Origin: Deltaproteobacteria bacterium
GTDB taxonomy: Bacteria; Desulfobacterota; Binatia; UBA12015
Assembly: GCA_016874715.1 (NCBI GenBank)
Contig: VGTK01000044.1
Location: 1-36,856 of the forward strand
Direction of reading: 5' to 3'
Length of the DNA stretch: 36,856 nucleotides
Shown here: positions 7,621-16,490 of the stretch, in pieces
Position numbering within the stretch: position 1 is the stretch's first letter
How the letters are laid out: each line of letters opens with the position of its first letter
Notes under the pieces: model-generated
The model's database searches: none
Told to the model about the DNA's origin: nothing
The model's input: only the letters and a program-made list of their open reading frames with translations
Translations under genes and position numbers: made by a program

Positions 7621-8382
7621 TCAGCCGACCTCGACCACCATGCCCGGGTCGAAGCTCTCGTTCTCGATCGCGCCGTGCCGCGTGTGGCCGCGCGGGTTGC
7701 AGAGCACGCGCGTGCCGTTCACCGCGTAGTCGAAGCCGTCGTGCGCGTGGCCGTGCACCCACAGCGCGATCTTCCTCCCGTCGAGCAGGTGCTCGGCGTT
7801 CGACACGAAAGACGGATTGACGATCGACTCCGCGAAGCGCGGGTGGACGCTGCGCGGCGACGGCGCGTGGTGCGAGACCACGACGGTCGGCCCGTCGTGC
7901 GGGTCGTCGAGCCGCGCCGCGAGCCAGCGCGCGCTCTTCGCGAACAGCTGCGCCGCGCCGTGCGGCGTGAACGGCGTGCCGTCGTCGTCGAGGCGGATGG
8001 CGCGATAGTCCTTGACGACTCGCTGGGCCTCGGCGATCGCCAGCGCGCGCGCTTCCGCGTCACCGTAGAGCAGGTAGTCGGTCCACAGCGTCGTGCCGAG
8101 GAACCGCGCGCTGCCCAGGACCAGGGCGTCGTTCGCCAGCACGTGAACGGACGTGCCTTCCGCGAGCTCCCGCATGCGCCGCACCGCACCGGGGACCGAG
8201 TGCCCGTGGTACTCGTGGTTGCCCGGGATCAGCACCACGGGTCGGCCGAGCGCGCGCGCCCAGGCCACTGCCTCGTCGGGCGTGCCGAGGTCGCCTGCGA
8301 TCACGCTCACGTCGGCGTCGGCCGGCGGCGGGTCGAAGGGGCGGATCGCGAGGTGGAGGTCGGAGAGGACGTGCAGCTTCAT
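7621..8382 (-). CDS. Calcineurin-like metallophosphoesterase
   Basis: A 253-residue cytoplasmic phosphoesterase of the calcineurin superfamily. All metal-binding blocks are visible: DLHL near residue 8 (D-x-H), IAGDLG at about 28 (GD), PGNHEYHG at about 52 (GNHE), VSHHAP at about 172 (H) and HGHAHDGFDY at about 213 (GHxH). The substrate is unknown; candidates in this superfamily range from nucleotides to phosphoproteins. The start is ATG 8380-8382, because the protein begins directly with the first metal motif; upstream frame is Arg/Ala-rich noise. It diverges from the agarase-like gene, with a 200-bp region between (8383-8582) holding a small GC hairpin and no recognisable promoter. Confidence 0.9.
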   Translation of the reverse strand: MKLHVLSDLHLAIRPFDPPPADADVSVIAGDLGTPDEAVAWARALGRPVVLIPGNHEYHGHSVPGAVRRMRELAEGTSVHVLANDALVLGSARFLGTTLWTDYLLYGDAEARALAIAEAQRVVKDYRAIRLDDDGTPFTPHGAAQLFAKSARWLAARLDDPHDGPTVVVSHHAPSPRSVHPRFAESIVNPSFVSNAEHLLDGRKIALWVHGHAHDGFDYAVNGTRVLCNPRGHTRHGAIENESFDPGMVVEVG

Positions 8383-8582
8383 GGCTCGAGCGGGACGGGA
8401 TGGCGAGCGGTTCGGCGGCGTCCGCGCCGGACGCCGCGGCGCGTTGCGCGCCGGAGCATTCCGGATAGCAGCCGGCGCGCGATGCGGGCAATGCACGATC
8501 TGCGCTGCGCGGGCGTTCGCGACGGCGGATGCGCCACTCGCGCGCTTCCCCGGCAACCCGTCGATGGCGTAAAATGGAAGCG

Positions 8583-10490
8583 ATGCGCACTACCTCCACC
8601 CGGATCCTCCGCACCCTGCACGCGCTGCTGCTCGCAGCACTCGCGGTCACCGCACCGTCCGGCGCCGGCGCCGCGGCCCCGGGCTTCGACGACTTCGGCG
8701 GCTGGCGCGGCGTGCAGACCACCGCCACCGGGCGCTTCCGCACCGAGCAGATCGACGGCGTGTGGTGGCTCGTGACTCCCGACGGCCACGGCATGTTCTC
8801 GGCGGGCATCGTCGGCGTGCGGGTGCTCGGCGACTACGCCCCCGACCTCGGAACCGCGCCGTACCAGGACAACGTGCTCGCGCGCTACGGCAGCGAGGCC
8901 GCGTGGGCCGACGTGACGCTTGCGCGGCTGCGCGACCTGAACGTCAACACGATCGGATCGTGGAGCCGCTACGACCTGTTCGCCGAGGTGATGCCGTACA
9001 CGCCGATCCTCGGCTTCGCGCAGCACGCGCCGGCCGTGCCCGGCGTCGCGGCGGGCCTCACCGGACAGCCGGTGCGCGACTACTTCGCCCCGGCGTTCGC
9101 GAGCGCTGCGACCGTCGAGGCGCAGAACGCGGCGCCCTGCGCCGCGGACCCCTGGTGCATCGGCGTCTTCAGCGACAACGAGCTCGGCTGGGGACCACCG
9201 GTCATCCTGAGCCTGCCGATCTTCGACGCCTACTTCCGCCTGCCGTCGGGTGCGCCCGGCAAGGTCGCGCTGCAGTCCTGGCTCGAGCAGCGCTACGCCG
9301 GCGACGTCGCCGCGTTCAACGGCGACTGGGGCACGGCGCTGGCGAGCTTCGCCGACGTGCAAGGACTCGCCGACCTCGGCGCGAGCTGGAGCAGCGACGG
9401 TCCGGCGCGCCAGGCCGTGCGGCACGCCTTCACCGGCGTGGTCGCCGAGCGCTACTTTGGCGTGGTGCACGACGCGCTCCGCGCGGTGGACCCGACGATG
9501 CTGATCCTCGGATCGCGCCTTCTCTCGTACAGCACACCGCCCGAGGTCGCGGCCGCGTCGGGGCCGTGGGTCGATGTGCTGAGCACCAACTACTACGAGT
9601 TCGGCCCGAGCTGGTTCGCGCTCGCCCAGCAGCTCGGCGCGAGCGCGGGTTACGTGCCGGCGGCGCGCATGTTCGACGACGTCGACACGCTGTACGCGCT
9701 CACCGGCAAGCCGATCCTGATCAGCGAGTTCGGCTACCGCTCGGCCGAGTCCGACCCGCCGAACAGCTTCCCGCCGTTCTACCCGACGCTGGCGACGCAG
9801 GCGGCGCGTGCCGACGCGTTCGGCGTCTACACGCGACGCGCGGCGCTGCGGCCGTTCGTCGTCGGCACGCACTGGTTCAAGCACGCGGACCAGCCGATCG
9901 AGGGGCGCAACGACGGCGAGGACAACAACTGGGGCATCGCAGACCTGCGCGACGATCCATACGTCGCCGTCGGCGACCGGATGCGCCTGCTGAACGCCGA
10001 CACCGCGTCGCGCCGCGTGCTGGTGCCGGGCGGCACCGACGCGCGCGACGAGTGCCTGGTCGAGTGGAGCGTCAGCGCGCCGTCGACCGAGCGGCTGCGC
10101 GGCGGCGTCGCGCTGCCGACCGGGAAGATCGTCTGCACCGACGGCGATCCGACGTGCGACCTCGACGGCGTGAACGGCCGCTGCACGTTCGAGGTCGCGC
10201 CGTGCGCGCCCACGGCCGACGCGCGGCTGCCGCTGTGCACCCCGACGACTCTCGATGCGGTGCAGCTCGTGCAGCCGAACGCGGTGCGCGAGCCCGAGGC
10301 GGCGCCGGCGCTGGCGGCGAGCCTCGCCTCGCTCGCGACGCTGCCGGTGCCGGGCGGCGCCGCGACGACCTGCGGGCACGCCGTACCGCTCACCGTCGAG
10401 CTCGGTGGACGGGCCCGCGCGGTGAAGACCATCGCCGCGCGCGCGTTCGTCGGCGAGCGCCGCGACGCGGACCGGCTGCAGCTGGTGTGA
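8583..10490 (+). CDS. Secreted agarase-like glycoside hydrolase with Cys-rich C-terminal domain
   Basis: A 635-residue protein with a signal peptide (about 1-31, ending GAGAAA). The N-terminal signature TATGRFRTEQIDGVWWLVTP then DGHGMFSAG resembles beta-agarase and related clan GH-A enzymes. The candidate acid/base is E200 (FSDNELGWG) and the candidate nucleophile E382 (LISEFGYR), the two Glu positions expected after strands 4 and 7 of a TIM barrel. Beyond about residue 480 lies a separate domain with DECLVEWSV, CTDGDPTCDLDG and paired cysteines, similar to extracellular domains I associate with uncultured deltaproteobacterial or Binatota lineages. The substrate (agar, another polysaccharide or a glycan) cannot be set from motifs. 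The ATG precedes a clean signal sequence; ATG 8574 is an alternative. Confidence 0.78.
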   Translation: MRTTSTRILRTLHALLLAALAVTAPSGAGAAAPGFDDFGGWRGVQTTATGRFRTEQIDGVWWLVTPDGHGMFSAGIVGVRVLGDYAPDLGTAPYQDNVLARYGSEAAWADVTLARLRDLNVNTIGSWSRYDLFAEVMPYTPILGFAQHAPAVPGVAAGLTGQPVRDYFAPAFASAATVEAQNAAPCAADPWCIGVFSDNELGWGPPVILSLPIFDAYFRLPSGAPGKVALQSWLEQRYAGDVAAFNGDWGTALASFADVQGLADLGASWSSDGPARQAVRHAFTGVVAERYFGVVHDALRAVDPTMLILGSRLLSYSTPPEVAAASGPWVDVLSTNYYEFGPSWFALAQQLGASAGYVPAARMFDDVDTLYALTGKPILISEFGYRSAESDPPNSFPPFYPTLATQAARADAFGVYTRRAALRPFVVGTHWFKHADQPIEGRNDGEDNNWGIADLRDDPYVAVGDRMRLLNADTASRRVLVPGGTDARDECLVEWSVSAPSTERLRGGVALPTGKIVCTDGDPTCDLDGVNGRCTFEVAPCAPTADARLPLCTPTTLDAVQLVQPNAVREPEAAPALAASLASLATLPVPGGAATTCGHAVPLTVELGGRARAVKTIAARAFVGERRDADRLQLV

Positions 10491-10594
10491 GAGCGCGCCG
10501 GCTGACGCGCGCCGCGGTCGGCGCCCCGCGTCGCGCGTGCCACCCGGATCGGGGGTGGTCGAGCGTCCCGTACGCAGGCGTCGCTGCTCGCCCT

Positions 10595-10627
10595 GGCCGG
10601 AGCCGTGGTCCCGCCGCGGCTCCGGCC
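10595..10627 (+). terminator. Hairpin downstream of the glycosidase
   Basis: 14-bp stem (10595-10608 with 10614-10627), with one G.U wobble when transcribed and a 5-nt loop, 104 bases after the glycosidase stop. It is weakly followed by T-rich sequence. The other bases of the gap 10491-10713 show no gene. Confidence 0.5.
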
Positions 10628-10713
10628 GTGATCGCTTGTCGCGCGTCGCTCCGCGCGGTAGGCCCACGGCGCCGTCGCGGCGCGCCGCGCAGCGGCGCGA
10701 GAGGAGTCGTCGC

Positions 10714-11361
10714 ATGCGGAGCGGAAGCCGGGCGTACGGGGGCCTGCGGGCCCTGCTGATGGCGGGAGCGTTCGCGGCGGTCGCGTTCTCGTCGCGCGCG
10801 CTGGCGGACGAGGTGCCGTCGGTCGCGCCGCGCCGCGGTCCGAACGAGTTCGGCGCCTGGGGCGGCGGCTCGGTCGCGTCCACGACGATGATCGGCGAGT
10901 GGACCGACTTCGGCTACGGCCAGGCGGCCTTCCGCTACGCGCGGACCCTGTGGTCGAACGACGTGCTCGCGCTCGACTGGACGGTGGACGCGATCCCGCT
11001 CGCGCTGCTGTCGCTCGACCGCGGCGGCTCGCCCGGCAGCGAGGGCGGCCCGAAGGACGTGGTGTACGGCGCCGGCATCGCACCGATCGGGCTCCGTCTC
11101 GCCTGCGAGGGCTTAACCGGCTGGCGTCCGTACTTCGCGACCAACGTCGGCTTCGTGATGTTCGAGGAGCGCGTGCCCGCGACGGGCACCAAGTTCAACT
11201 ACACGTGGGACTTCGGCGTCGGCGTGCAGATCTTCGTGCGCGACGACCAGGCGCTGACGCTCGGCTACGACTGGAAGCACATCTCGAACGCCTACAGCGG
11301 CGAGACCAACCCCGGCTTCGACGCCAGCATCCTCTACGTCGGCTACTCGTACTTCCGCTGA
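10714..11361 (+). CDS. pagL: PagL-family lipid A 3-O-deacylase (outer membrane)
   Basis: A 215-residue protein with a signal peptide (ending about residue 31, SSRALAD) and a beta-barrel-like alternating pattern that ends in aromatic Tyr-Phe-Arg (YVGYSYFR). The segment YDWKHISNAYSGETNPGFDA holds the PagL His-x-Ser-Asn motif (H189, S191). The third catalytic acidic residue is either E197 or D203; I cannot decide. PagL removes the 3-O-acyl chain of lipid A in the outer leaflet, so its presence supports a Gram-negative envelope with lipopolysaccharide. The ATG has AGGAG with 7-nt spacing. It stands alone behind a hairpin. Confidence 0.8.
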   Translation: MRSGSRAYGGLRALLMAGAFAAVAFSSRALADEVPSVAPRRGPNEFGAWGGGSVASTTMIGEWTDFGYGQAAFRYARTLWSNDVLALDWTVDAIPLALLSLDRGGSPGSEGGPKDVVYGAGIAPIGLRLACEGLTGWRPYFATNVGFVMFEERVPATGTKFNYTWDFGVGVQIFVRDDQALTLGYDWKHISNAYSGETNPGFDASILYVGYSYFR

Positions 11362-11427
11362 CCCGCGCCACGGAGGGCTGAGGCCGGGGCGGTGCGCGGC
11401 GCGCCGCCATCGCCTACGACAGCGGAC

Positions 11428-12540
11428 ATGACGCCGTTCTCGATCCTCGACCTCGCGCCGGTCGTGCAGGGTGGCGACGTCGCGGGGGCGCTGTGCAACG
11501 CGCTCGATCTCGCGCGGCGCGCCGAGCGCTGGGGCTATCGGCGGTTCTGGCTCGCGGAGCACCACGGGCTGCCCGGCGTCGCGAGCGCCGCCACCGCGGT
11601 CGTCGTCGGGCACGTCGCCGCCGGCACCACGACGATCCGCGTCGGCGCCGGCGGCATCATGCTGCCGAACCACGCGCCGCTGGTGATCGCCGAGCAGTTC
11701 GGCACGCTGGAGGCACTCTTCCCCGGCCGCATCGACCTCGGCCTCGGCCGCGCGCCGGGCTCGGACCAGACGACGGCGCGCGCGCTGCGGCGCACGCTGG
11801 GGGCGAGCCCCGACGACTTCCCGCGCGACGCCGTCGAGCTGATGCGCTTCATGGAGCCATCCGAGCCGGGGCAGACGGTGCGCGCGATCCCCGGTGAGGG
11901 CGCGCGCGTGCCGGTGTGGATCCTGGGCTCGAGCCTGTACGGCGCGTCGCTCGCGGCGATCCTCGGGCTGCCGTTCGCGTTCGCGTCGCACTTCGCGCCG
12001 GCGGAGCTGCTGCCGGCTCTCGAGATCTACCGCGAGCGCTTCCGTCCGTCGCCGCACCTCGAGCGGCCCTACGCGATGGTCGCCTGCAACGTGTTCGCGG
12101 CCGACGACGAGGACGAGGCCCGCTTCCTCGCGACCTCGATGCAGCAGGCGTTCGTCAACCTGCGTACCGGGCGTCCCGGCCGTCTGCCGCCGCCGGTGCG
12201 CGACTACGAGAGCACGCTGGGGGTGATGGAGCGCACGATCCTCGGCCAGGTGCTGTCGTACACCGCGGTCGGAGGGCGCGACGCGGGGCGGGAGAAGCTG
12301 CGCGACTTCGTCGCGCGGACCGCGGCCGACGAGCTGATGATCACGTCGAACGTGTACGACCACGCGGCCCGGCTGCGCTCGCACGAGATCGCAGCCGACG
12401 CCTGCCGCTCGCTCGGGATCGCAGCCGACGCCTGCCGCTCGCTCGAGATCGCAGCCGACGCCTGCCGCTCGCTCGAGATCGCAGCCGACGCCTGCCGCTC
12501 GCTCGAGATCGCAGCCGACGCCTGCCGCTCGCTCGGCTGA
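11428..12540 (+). CDS. LLM-class flavin-dependent oxidoreductase with tandem-repeat tail
   Basis: A 370-residue luciferase-like monooxygenase fold protein, probably using FMNH2 or F420. The family pattern is clear: [20 protein letters not shown], then [40 protein letters not shown] and [16 protein letters not shown]. It is close to the MsnO8/YhbW-type subgroup of LLM proteins, which begin with SILDLAPV. The last 50 residues are five near-identical copies of a 10-residue unit ([10 protein letters not shown]), each encoded by a 30-bp tandem repeat; the natural family end is about one copy long. The start is ATG 11428, chosen by family N-terminus with a weak AGCGGA element. Confidence 0.88.
   Translation: MTPFSILDLAPVVQGGDVAGALCNALDLARRAERWGYRRFWLAEHHGLPGVASAATAVVVGHVAAGTTTIRVGAGGIMLPNHAPLVIAEQFGTLEALFPGRIDLGLGRAPGSDQTTARALRRTLGASPDDFPRDAVELMRFMEPSEPGQTVRAIPGEGARVPVWILGSSLYGASLAAILGLPFAFASHFAPAELLPALEIYRERFRPSPHLERPYAMVACNVFAADDEDEARFLATSMQQAFVNLRTGRPGRLPPPVRDYESTLGVMERTILGQVLSYTAVGGRDAGREKLRDFVARTAADELMITSNVYDHAARLRSHEIAADACRSLGIAADACRSLEIAADACRSLEIAADACRSLEIAADACRSLG
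12385..12534 (+). repeat. Five 30-bp tandem repeats within the LLM gene 3' end
   Basis: Units at 12385, 12415, 12445, 12475 and 12505, identical except that the second starts GGG instead of GAG. In frame (30 = 10 codons), it extends the protein C-terminus by about 40 residues. Followed at once by GGC and the TGA stop. Confidence 0.97.
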
Positions 12541-12663
12541 GCGGCGTCCTGCGCCGGCGATCGGTCACCGGCCGCACGGGGCTTGATCCCGACCCGGCGT
12601 CCGCGCAAAGACGGTCCCGACGGCGCGACCGGCGAACGCTCGCGCGGCGAAGGAACGACACGC

Positions 12664-14307
12664 ATGCCCACACCGTCCCGCCCCTGGCCGCTGCGCCCTC
12701 CGCCCGAGGATCTGCAGCGCCGCTATCTCGACGATGGCCACTGGCTCGACACGACGCTCGGCGCGTTCGTCGACGAGCGCCTGCGGGCGACCGCCGCGCT
12801 CGAGATGCGCATCTGGTCGCGGACGCGCCCGTGGCGCGGCACGATCGGCGACGTGCGTGCGATGGCGTATCGCGTCGCCGGCGGACTGCGCGACGCGGGC
12901 GTCGGACCGGGCGACGTGGTCGCCTTCCAGCTGCCGAACTGGATCGAGGCTGCGGCGACGTTCTACGGCGCGAGCCTGCTCGGTGCGGTGCTCGTTCCGA
13001 TCGTCCACTTCTACGGCGCGAAGGAGGTGCGCTACATCCTCGCGCACACCGGCGCGCGCGCGCTGGTCACTGCCGCGTCGTTCCGCCAGAGCGACTACCT
13101 GGCGGCGCTCGCGACCTTCCGCGGCGAGCTGCCGGACCTCGCGACCGTCGTCGTGGCCGGCGACGAGGCGCGCGTCGCGGCGGATCAGATGTCGTTCGCG
13201 CGACTGATCGCCGCGGCGCCGCTGGCCGGACCGCAGCGCGTCGACCCGAGCGAGCCCGCGCTCATCGGCTTCACGTCGGGCACGACGTCGGATCCGAAGG
13301 GCGTGATCCACTCGCACCACACCATCGTCGCCGAGACCCGCCAGCTCGCCGACATGCAGGCCGATCGCGTGCTGCCGCATCTCGTCGGCGCCCCGGTGGG
13401 CCACGCGATCGGCATGCTCTCCGGGCTGCTCGTGCCGCTCTGTCAGGAGAAGGCGATCCACCTGCTCGACGTTTGGGATCCGCCGATGATCCTCGATGCG
13501 ATGCTGGAAGCCGATCTCACCTGCGGCAGCGGCGCCACGTACTTCCTGACCAGCCTGCTCGACGCGCCCGGATTCGGGCCGGAGCACCTGAAGCGCATGA
13601 CGCGCATCGGCCTCGGCGGCGCGCCGGTCCCCGCCGCCGTCGCCGATCGCGCGGCCGCCCTCGGCATCTCGATCATCCGCGGCTACGGCTCCACCGAGCA
13701 CCCGTCGACGACCGGCGCGAAGCACGACGAGCCGGCCGCGAAGCGCAAGTACACCGACGGCCACGCGCTGTGGGGCGTCGAGCTGAAGCTGGTCGACGAG
13801 GACGGGAATCCCGTCCCGGTCGGACAGCCGGGCGAGATCCTGAGCCGCGGTCCCGACCGCTTCGTGGGCTATACCGATCCGGCGCTGAGCGACGCGGCGC
13901 TCGACGCCGACGGCTGGTACGCGACGGGCGACATCGGCGTGCTCGACGCCGACGGCTACCTCACGATCACGGACCGCAAGAAGGACATCATCATCCGCGG
14001 CGGCGAGAACGTGAGCGCGGCCGAGGTCGAGGAGATCCTGATGCGCATGCCGGGCGTCGCCGAGGTTGCGGTGGTGGCAGCGCCCGACGCACGGCTCGGC
14101 GAGCACGCCTGCGCCTGCGTGCGCATGCAGCCGGGGCACGCGGTGCCGAACGTCGACGCCGTGCGCGCGCACTTCGCCGCGGCCGGGCTCGCCAGGCAGA
14201 AGTGGCCCGAGGAGATCGTCGGCGTGGCCGACTTTCCGCGCACGCCGTCGGGCAAGATCAAGAAGTTCGTGCTGCGCGCGGAGCTGCGCGCGCGCGCCGC
14301 CGGCTGA
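12664..14307 (+). CDS. AMP-forming acyl-CoA synthetase
   Basis: A 547-residue ANL-superfamily ligase that activates a carboxylic acid as acyl-AMP and then thioester. Core motifs in order: A3 P-loop GFTSGTTSDPKGVIHSHH (about 220), A5 IIRGYGSTEHPSTT (about 337), A7 WYATGDIG (about 418), A8 hinge DRKKDIIIRGGENVSAAEVE (about 438) and the C-terminal catalytic Lys in PRTPSGKIKKF (about 525). The overall pattern is near cyclohexanecarboxylate-CoA and medium-chain fatty-acyl-CoA ligases. It begins at ATG 12664 with AAGGA 9 bases upstream. It lies behind the LLM gene in the same direction (123-bp gap with nothing recognisable), so an operon is possible. Confidence 0.92.
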   Translation: MPTPSRPWPLRPPPEDLQRRYLDDGHWLDTTLGAFVDERLRATAALEMRIWSRTRPWRGTIGDVRAMAYRVAGGLRDAGVGPGDVVAFQLPNWIEAAATFYGASLLGAVLVPIVHFYGAKEVRYILAHTGARALVTAASFRQSDYLAALATFRGELPDLATVVVAGDEARVAADQMSFARLIAAAPLAGPQRVDPSEPALIGFTSGTTSDPKGVIHSHHTIVAETRQLADMQADRVLPHLVGAPVGHAIGMLSGLLVPLCQEKAIHLLDVWDPPMILDAMLEADLTCGSGATYFLTSLLDAPGFGPEHLKRMTRIGLGGAPVPAAVADRAAALGISIIRGYGSTEHPSTTGAKHDEPAAKRKYTDGHALWGVELKLVDEDGNPVPVGQPGEILSRGPDRFVGYTDPALSDAALDADGWYATGDIGVLDADGYLTITDRKKDIIIRGGENVSAAEVEEILMRMPGVAEVAVVAAPDARLGEHACACVRMQPGHAVPNVDAVRAHFAAAGLARQKWPEEIVGVADFPRTPSGKIKKFVLRAELRARAAG

Positions 14308-14322
14308 CGGCGGGTGGTGTGC

Positions 14323-15939
14323 TCAGCGGGCGGCGGGTGCGTCGCCGCCCGCCGTGCCACCGTCGCCCTTTCGAGCGGCGCGCTTCGCCATGCCCTCGCG
14401 GAGCTGCAGCCCGAGCGCATTGCCCGGGTCGTCGGCGAGGACCGCGTCGATCGCGTCGTTCGCGCAGTCGTCACGCTGGGCGAGGATGCAGGCGCTGGCG
14501 CGGACGAGGCGCTCCTGCGTGCGCAGCGATGGCTCGCGTGCGTAGAGCTGGTCGACGGGTGGCACCGGGTCGACGCCGGTCCACTCCGCGGCCGGCAGCG
14601 GAATGCCGGCCGCGCGCAGCGCGTCCGCGATCGTGGCGGCGATGCGCTGGTTGGCGCGCAGGTTCGGGTGCACGAGGTCGACGAACTGGTCGTCGCCGAC
14701 GAGTCCGTTCGGGCTCGCCTGCTCGAGAGCCGCCGCTGCGTCGACGAACAGCGCGCCGCGTTGCGCTGCGATCTCACCGAGCAGCTCGTTGAAGCTCGTC
14801 GGGGCGCCGTGCGGCATGCGGTCGAGGTCGCTCGCGCGTCGGTACGCGTCGCGTGCCTGCTCCCAGCGTCCGAGGCGTCGCGCGCAGGTGGCGATCTGCC
14901 AGTGCAGACCGGCGTGCGCGTCGTCGAGCGCGAGCGCGCGCCGGTACGCGTCGAGAGCGGCGGCACAGTCGCCGCTCGCAGCGAGGCGATCCCCCTCGGC
15001 GACGTCCTGGTCCCACTTCGCCGCGCTCTCGGCGACGAGCCCCTCGCGGTGTGCCGCGCCGCCGGGCGGCCAGTCGGCGAAGTTCTGCCCGATCGTCACC
15101 AGCATCACGCGCGCACCGACGTCCAGCATCACGTCGGTCATGGTCTCGACGTTGAAGCGGTAATGCTGTCCGGCCCACGCGCGCTCGCGCTCGGTGGGGT
15201 AAGCGCCCTCCAGGTGCTCGGTGAGTACGGCGAACATCTGCAGCGGGTTGTTGAGGGTCTCGAAATCGAAGCGCGGCGGCTTCGGCTCGACGTCGACACC
15301 GATCAGCGGCAGGCGTGCCGCGAGCGCGTAGAGGCGCGTCGAGGCGAGCACCTCCCAGGCGCGGAAGAGCCGGGGGTCCATGCCGACCAGGTGCGCGTAG
15401 TAGCGCGGCTCGGCGAACTCGTTGTGCCCCGCGTACAGGATCAGCAGGTCGGGCTCGTGGCGCGCGATGTCCTCGACCACGGGCAGCATGCGGCGTGACC
15501 CGTAGCCCGACACCGCGGCGTTGACGACCTCGACGAACAGCGACGGCAGCTCGGCCTGCAGCCGCAGCTGCAGGAAGGCGGAGAACGCGTGCGCGGCGTC
15601 GTACGGCACACCCGCCGCCGACGACTCGCCCACGACGAAGACGCGGAAGGCGTTCGCGGGCTTCGCGGCGAGGAATTCCTGCGGGTAGCGGACGCGGCGC
15701 GCCGCGGCGGTACGGAAGACGGGGGTCCCGTCGTCTCTCGTCGCGCGCTCGAACATCGGGACGGTGCGCGAGAAGCCCGCAAAGGGATCGTAGCGCCGGT
15801 CGCCGCCGACCCCGGTCAGGCGCAGCAGGATCTCGAGGAGCACGACCGCCGCGATCCCGAACGCGAGGCCGAGCCCGACCAGTCCGAGCTTCTGCCAGCC
15901 GCGTGCTCCGCGGTCGCGTCGAACGCTCGGGGGGCGCAT
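14323..15939 (-). CDS. Membrane-anchored SGNH hydrolase with TPR insertion
   Basis: A 538-residue protein with one N-terminal membrane anchor (about residues 17-41) and an extracytoplasmic SGNH/GDSL esterase domain. Block I FVVGESSAAG (catalytic Ser, about 100), block III LILYAGHNEF (Asn/Gly) and block V DLVHPN (Asp-His, about 440) are present. Between blocks III and V sit two TPR-like helical pairs (CAAALDAYRRALALDDAHAG and GRWEQARDAYRRASDL), so the repeat module is inserted into the hydrolase fold. Substrate unknown; acyl-ester or polysaccharide O-acetyl chemistry is typical. The ATG start has a weak RBS; a GTG 33 bases upstream is an alternative. It is convergent with the synthetase. Confidence 0.82.
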   Translation of the reverse strand: MRPPSVRRDRGARGWQKLGLVGLGLAFGIAAVVLLEILLRLTGVGGDRRYDPFAGFSRTVPMFERATRDDGTPVFRTAAARRVRYPQEFLAAKPANAFRVFVVGESSAAGVPYDAAHAFSAFLQLRLQAELPSLFVEVVNAAVSGYGSRRMLPVVEDIARHEPDLLILYAGHNEFAEPRYYAHLVGMDPRLFRAWEVLASTRLYALAARLPLIGVDVEPKPPRFDFETLNNPLQMFAVLTEHLEGAYPTERERAWAGQHYRFNVETMTDVMLDVGARVMLVTIGQNFADWPPGGAAHREGLVAESAAKWDQDVAEGDRLAASGDCAAALDAYRRALALDDAHAGLHWQIATCARRLGRWEQARDAYRRASDLDRMPHGAPTSFNELLGEIAAQRGALFVDAAAALEQASPNGLVGDDQFVDLVHPNLRANQRIAATIADALRAAGIPLPAAEWTGVDPVPPVDQLYAREPSLRTQERLVRASACILAQRDDCANDAIDAVLADDPGNALGLQLREGMAKRAARKGDGGTAGGDAPAAR

Positions 15940-16016
15940 GCGCCGTACCTGGTACGACGTGCGTCGGAGCACGTCCAGCGCTGCCGCCGGGCGGTTGCGG
16001 CTGCTACGAGATCGCC

Positions 16017-16394
16017 ATGCCCGCGTGGCAGCGCTACCTCGCAGCCCAGCTTCCCGGCGCCGTGCTGATCGGCTTCGGGCTGTGGCTCTTCTGGGGGGAG
16101 ACGGGCCTTCCGGGCTGGATGGGCATCGCGTTCTTCGCCTTCTGGATCGGCAAGGACCTGCTGCTCTACCCGCTGATGCGCCGCGCCTACGAGTCGTCCG
16201 CGGAGCGCTCGTCGCGGCTCGTCGGCCGACCGGGCGTCGCGTGCTCCGATCTCGCGCCGGACGGGCAGGTGGACGTGGACGGCGAGACCTGGCGCGCGTG
16301 TGCGGTCGCCGGCGAGGAGCGGATCGCTGCCGGCACGGCGGTCGTCGTGCGCGGCATGGACCGCTTCACGCTGCTCGTCGCACGTGCGCGCTGA
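16017..16394 (+). CDS. NfeD-like membrane protein (short form)
   Basis: A 125-residue protein with an N-terminal hydrophobic hairpin (about 9-50, VLIGFGLWLFWGETG and GIAFFAFWIGKDLLLYPL) and a C-terminal OB-fold domain of NfeD type, VGRPGVACSDLAPDGQVDVD to VVVRGMDRFTLLV. NfeD domains are thought to work with stomatin/SPFH proteins in membrane organisation; no SPFH gene is adjacent here, so the role is uncertain. It diverges from the SGNH hydrolase gene with 77 bp between them. Confidence 0.75.
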   Translation: MPAWQRYLAAQLPGAVLIGFGLWLFWGETGLPGWMGIAFFAFWIGKDLLLYPLMRRAYESSAERSSRLVGRPGVACSDLAPDGQVDVDGETWRACAVAGEERIAAGTAVVVRGMDRFTLLVARAR

Positions 16395-16410
16395 GCGCCG
16401 CCAACGGGGC

Positions 16411-16437
16411 CGAACACGCGCGCGCCGCGCGTGTTCG
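16411..16437. terminator. Bidirectional hairpin between convergent genes
   Basis: Perfect 12-bp inverted repeat with a 3-nt loop between the NfeD-like gene (plus) and cysH (minus), CGAACACGCGCG and its complement. No T-tract on either side. A smaller CGCCCG/CGGGCG hairpin follows near 16460. Confidence 0.55.
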
Positions 16438-16490
16438 CCGAAGCGCCGAGCCCTGCCCGTCGCCCGTTCCGGGCGAAGCGGGCGCCGACG

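Noticed and set aside
8379..10883. An 834-codon minus-strand frame opposite the agarase-like gene
   Set aside because: Low-complexity antisense shadow; the plus-strand gene has signal peptide and catalytic motifs.
11916..14792. A 958-codon plus-strand frame overlapping the LLM and acyl-CoA synthetase genes
   Set aside because: Arg/Ala-rich translation without domains; both overlapped genes are well supported in another frame.
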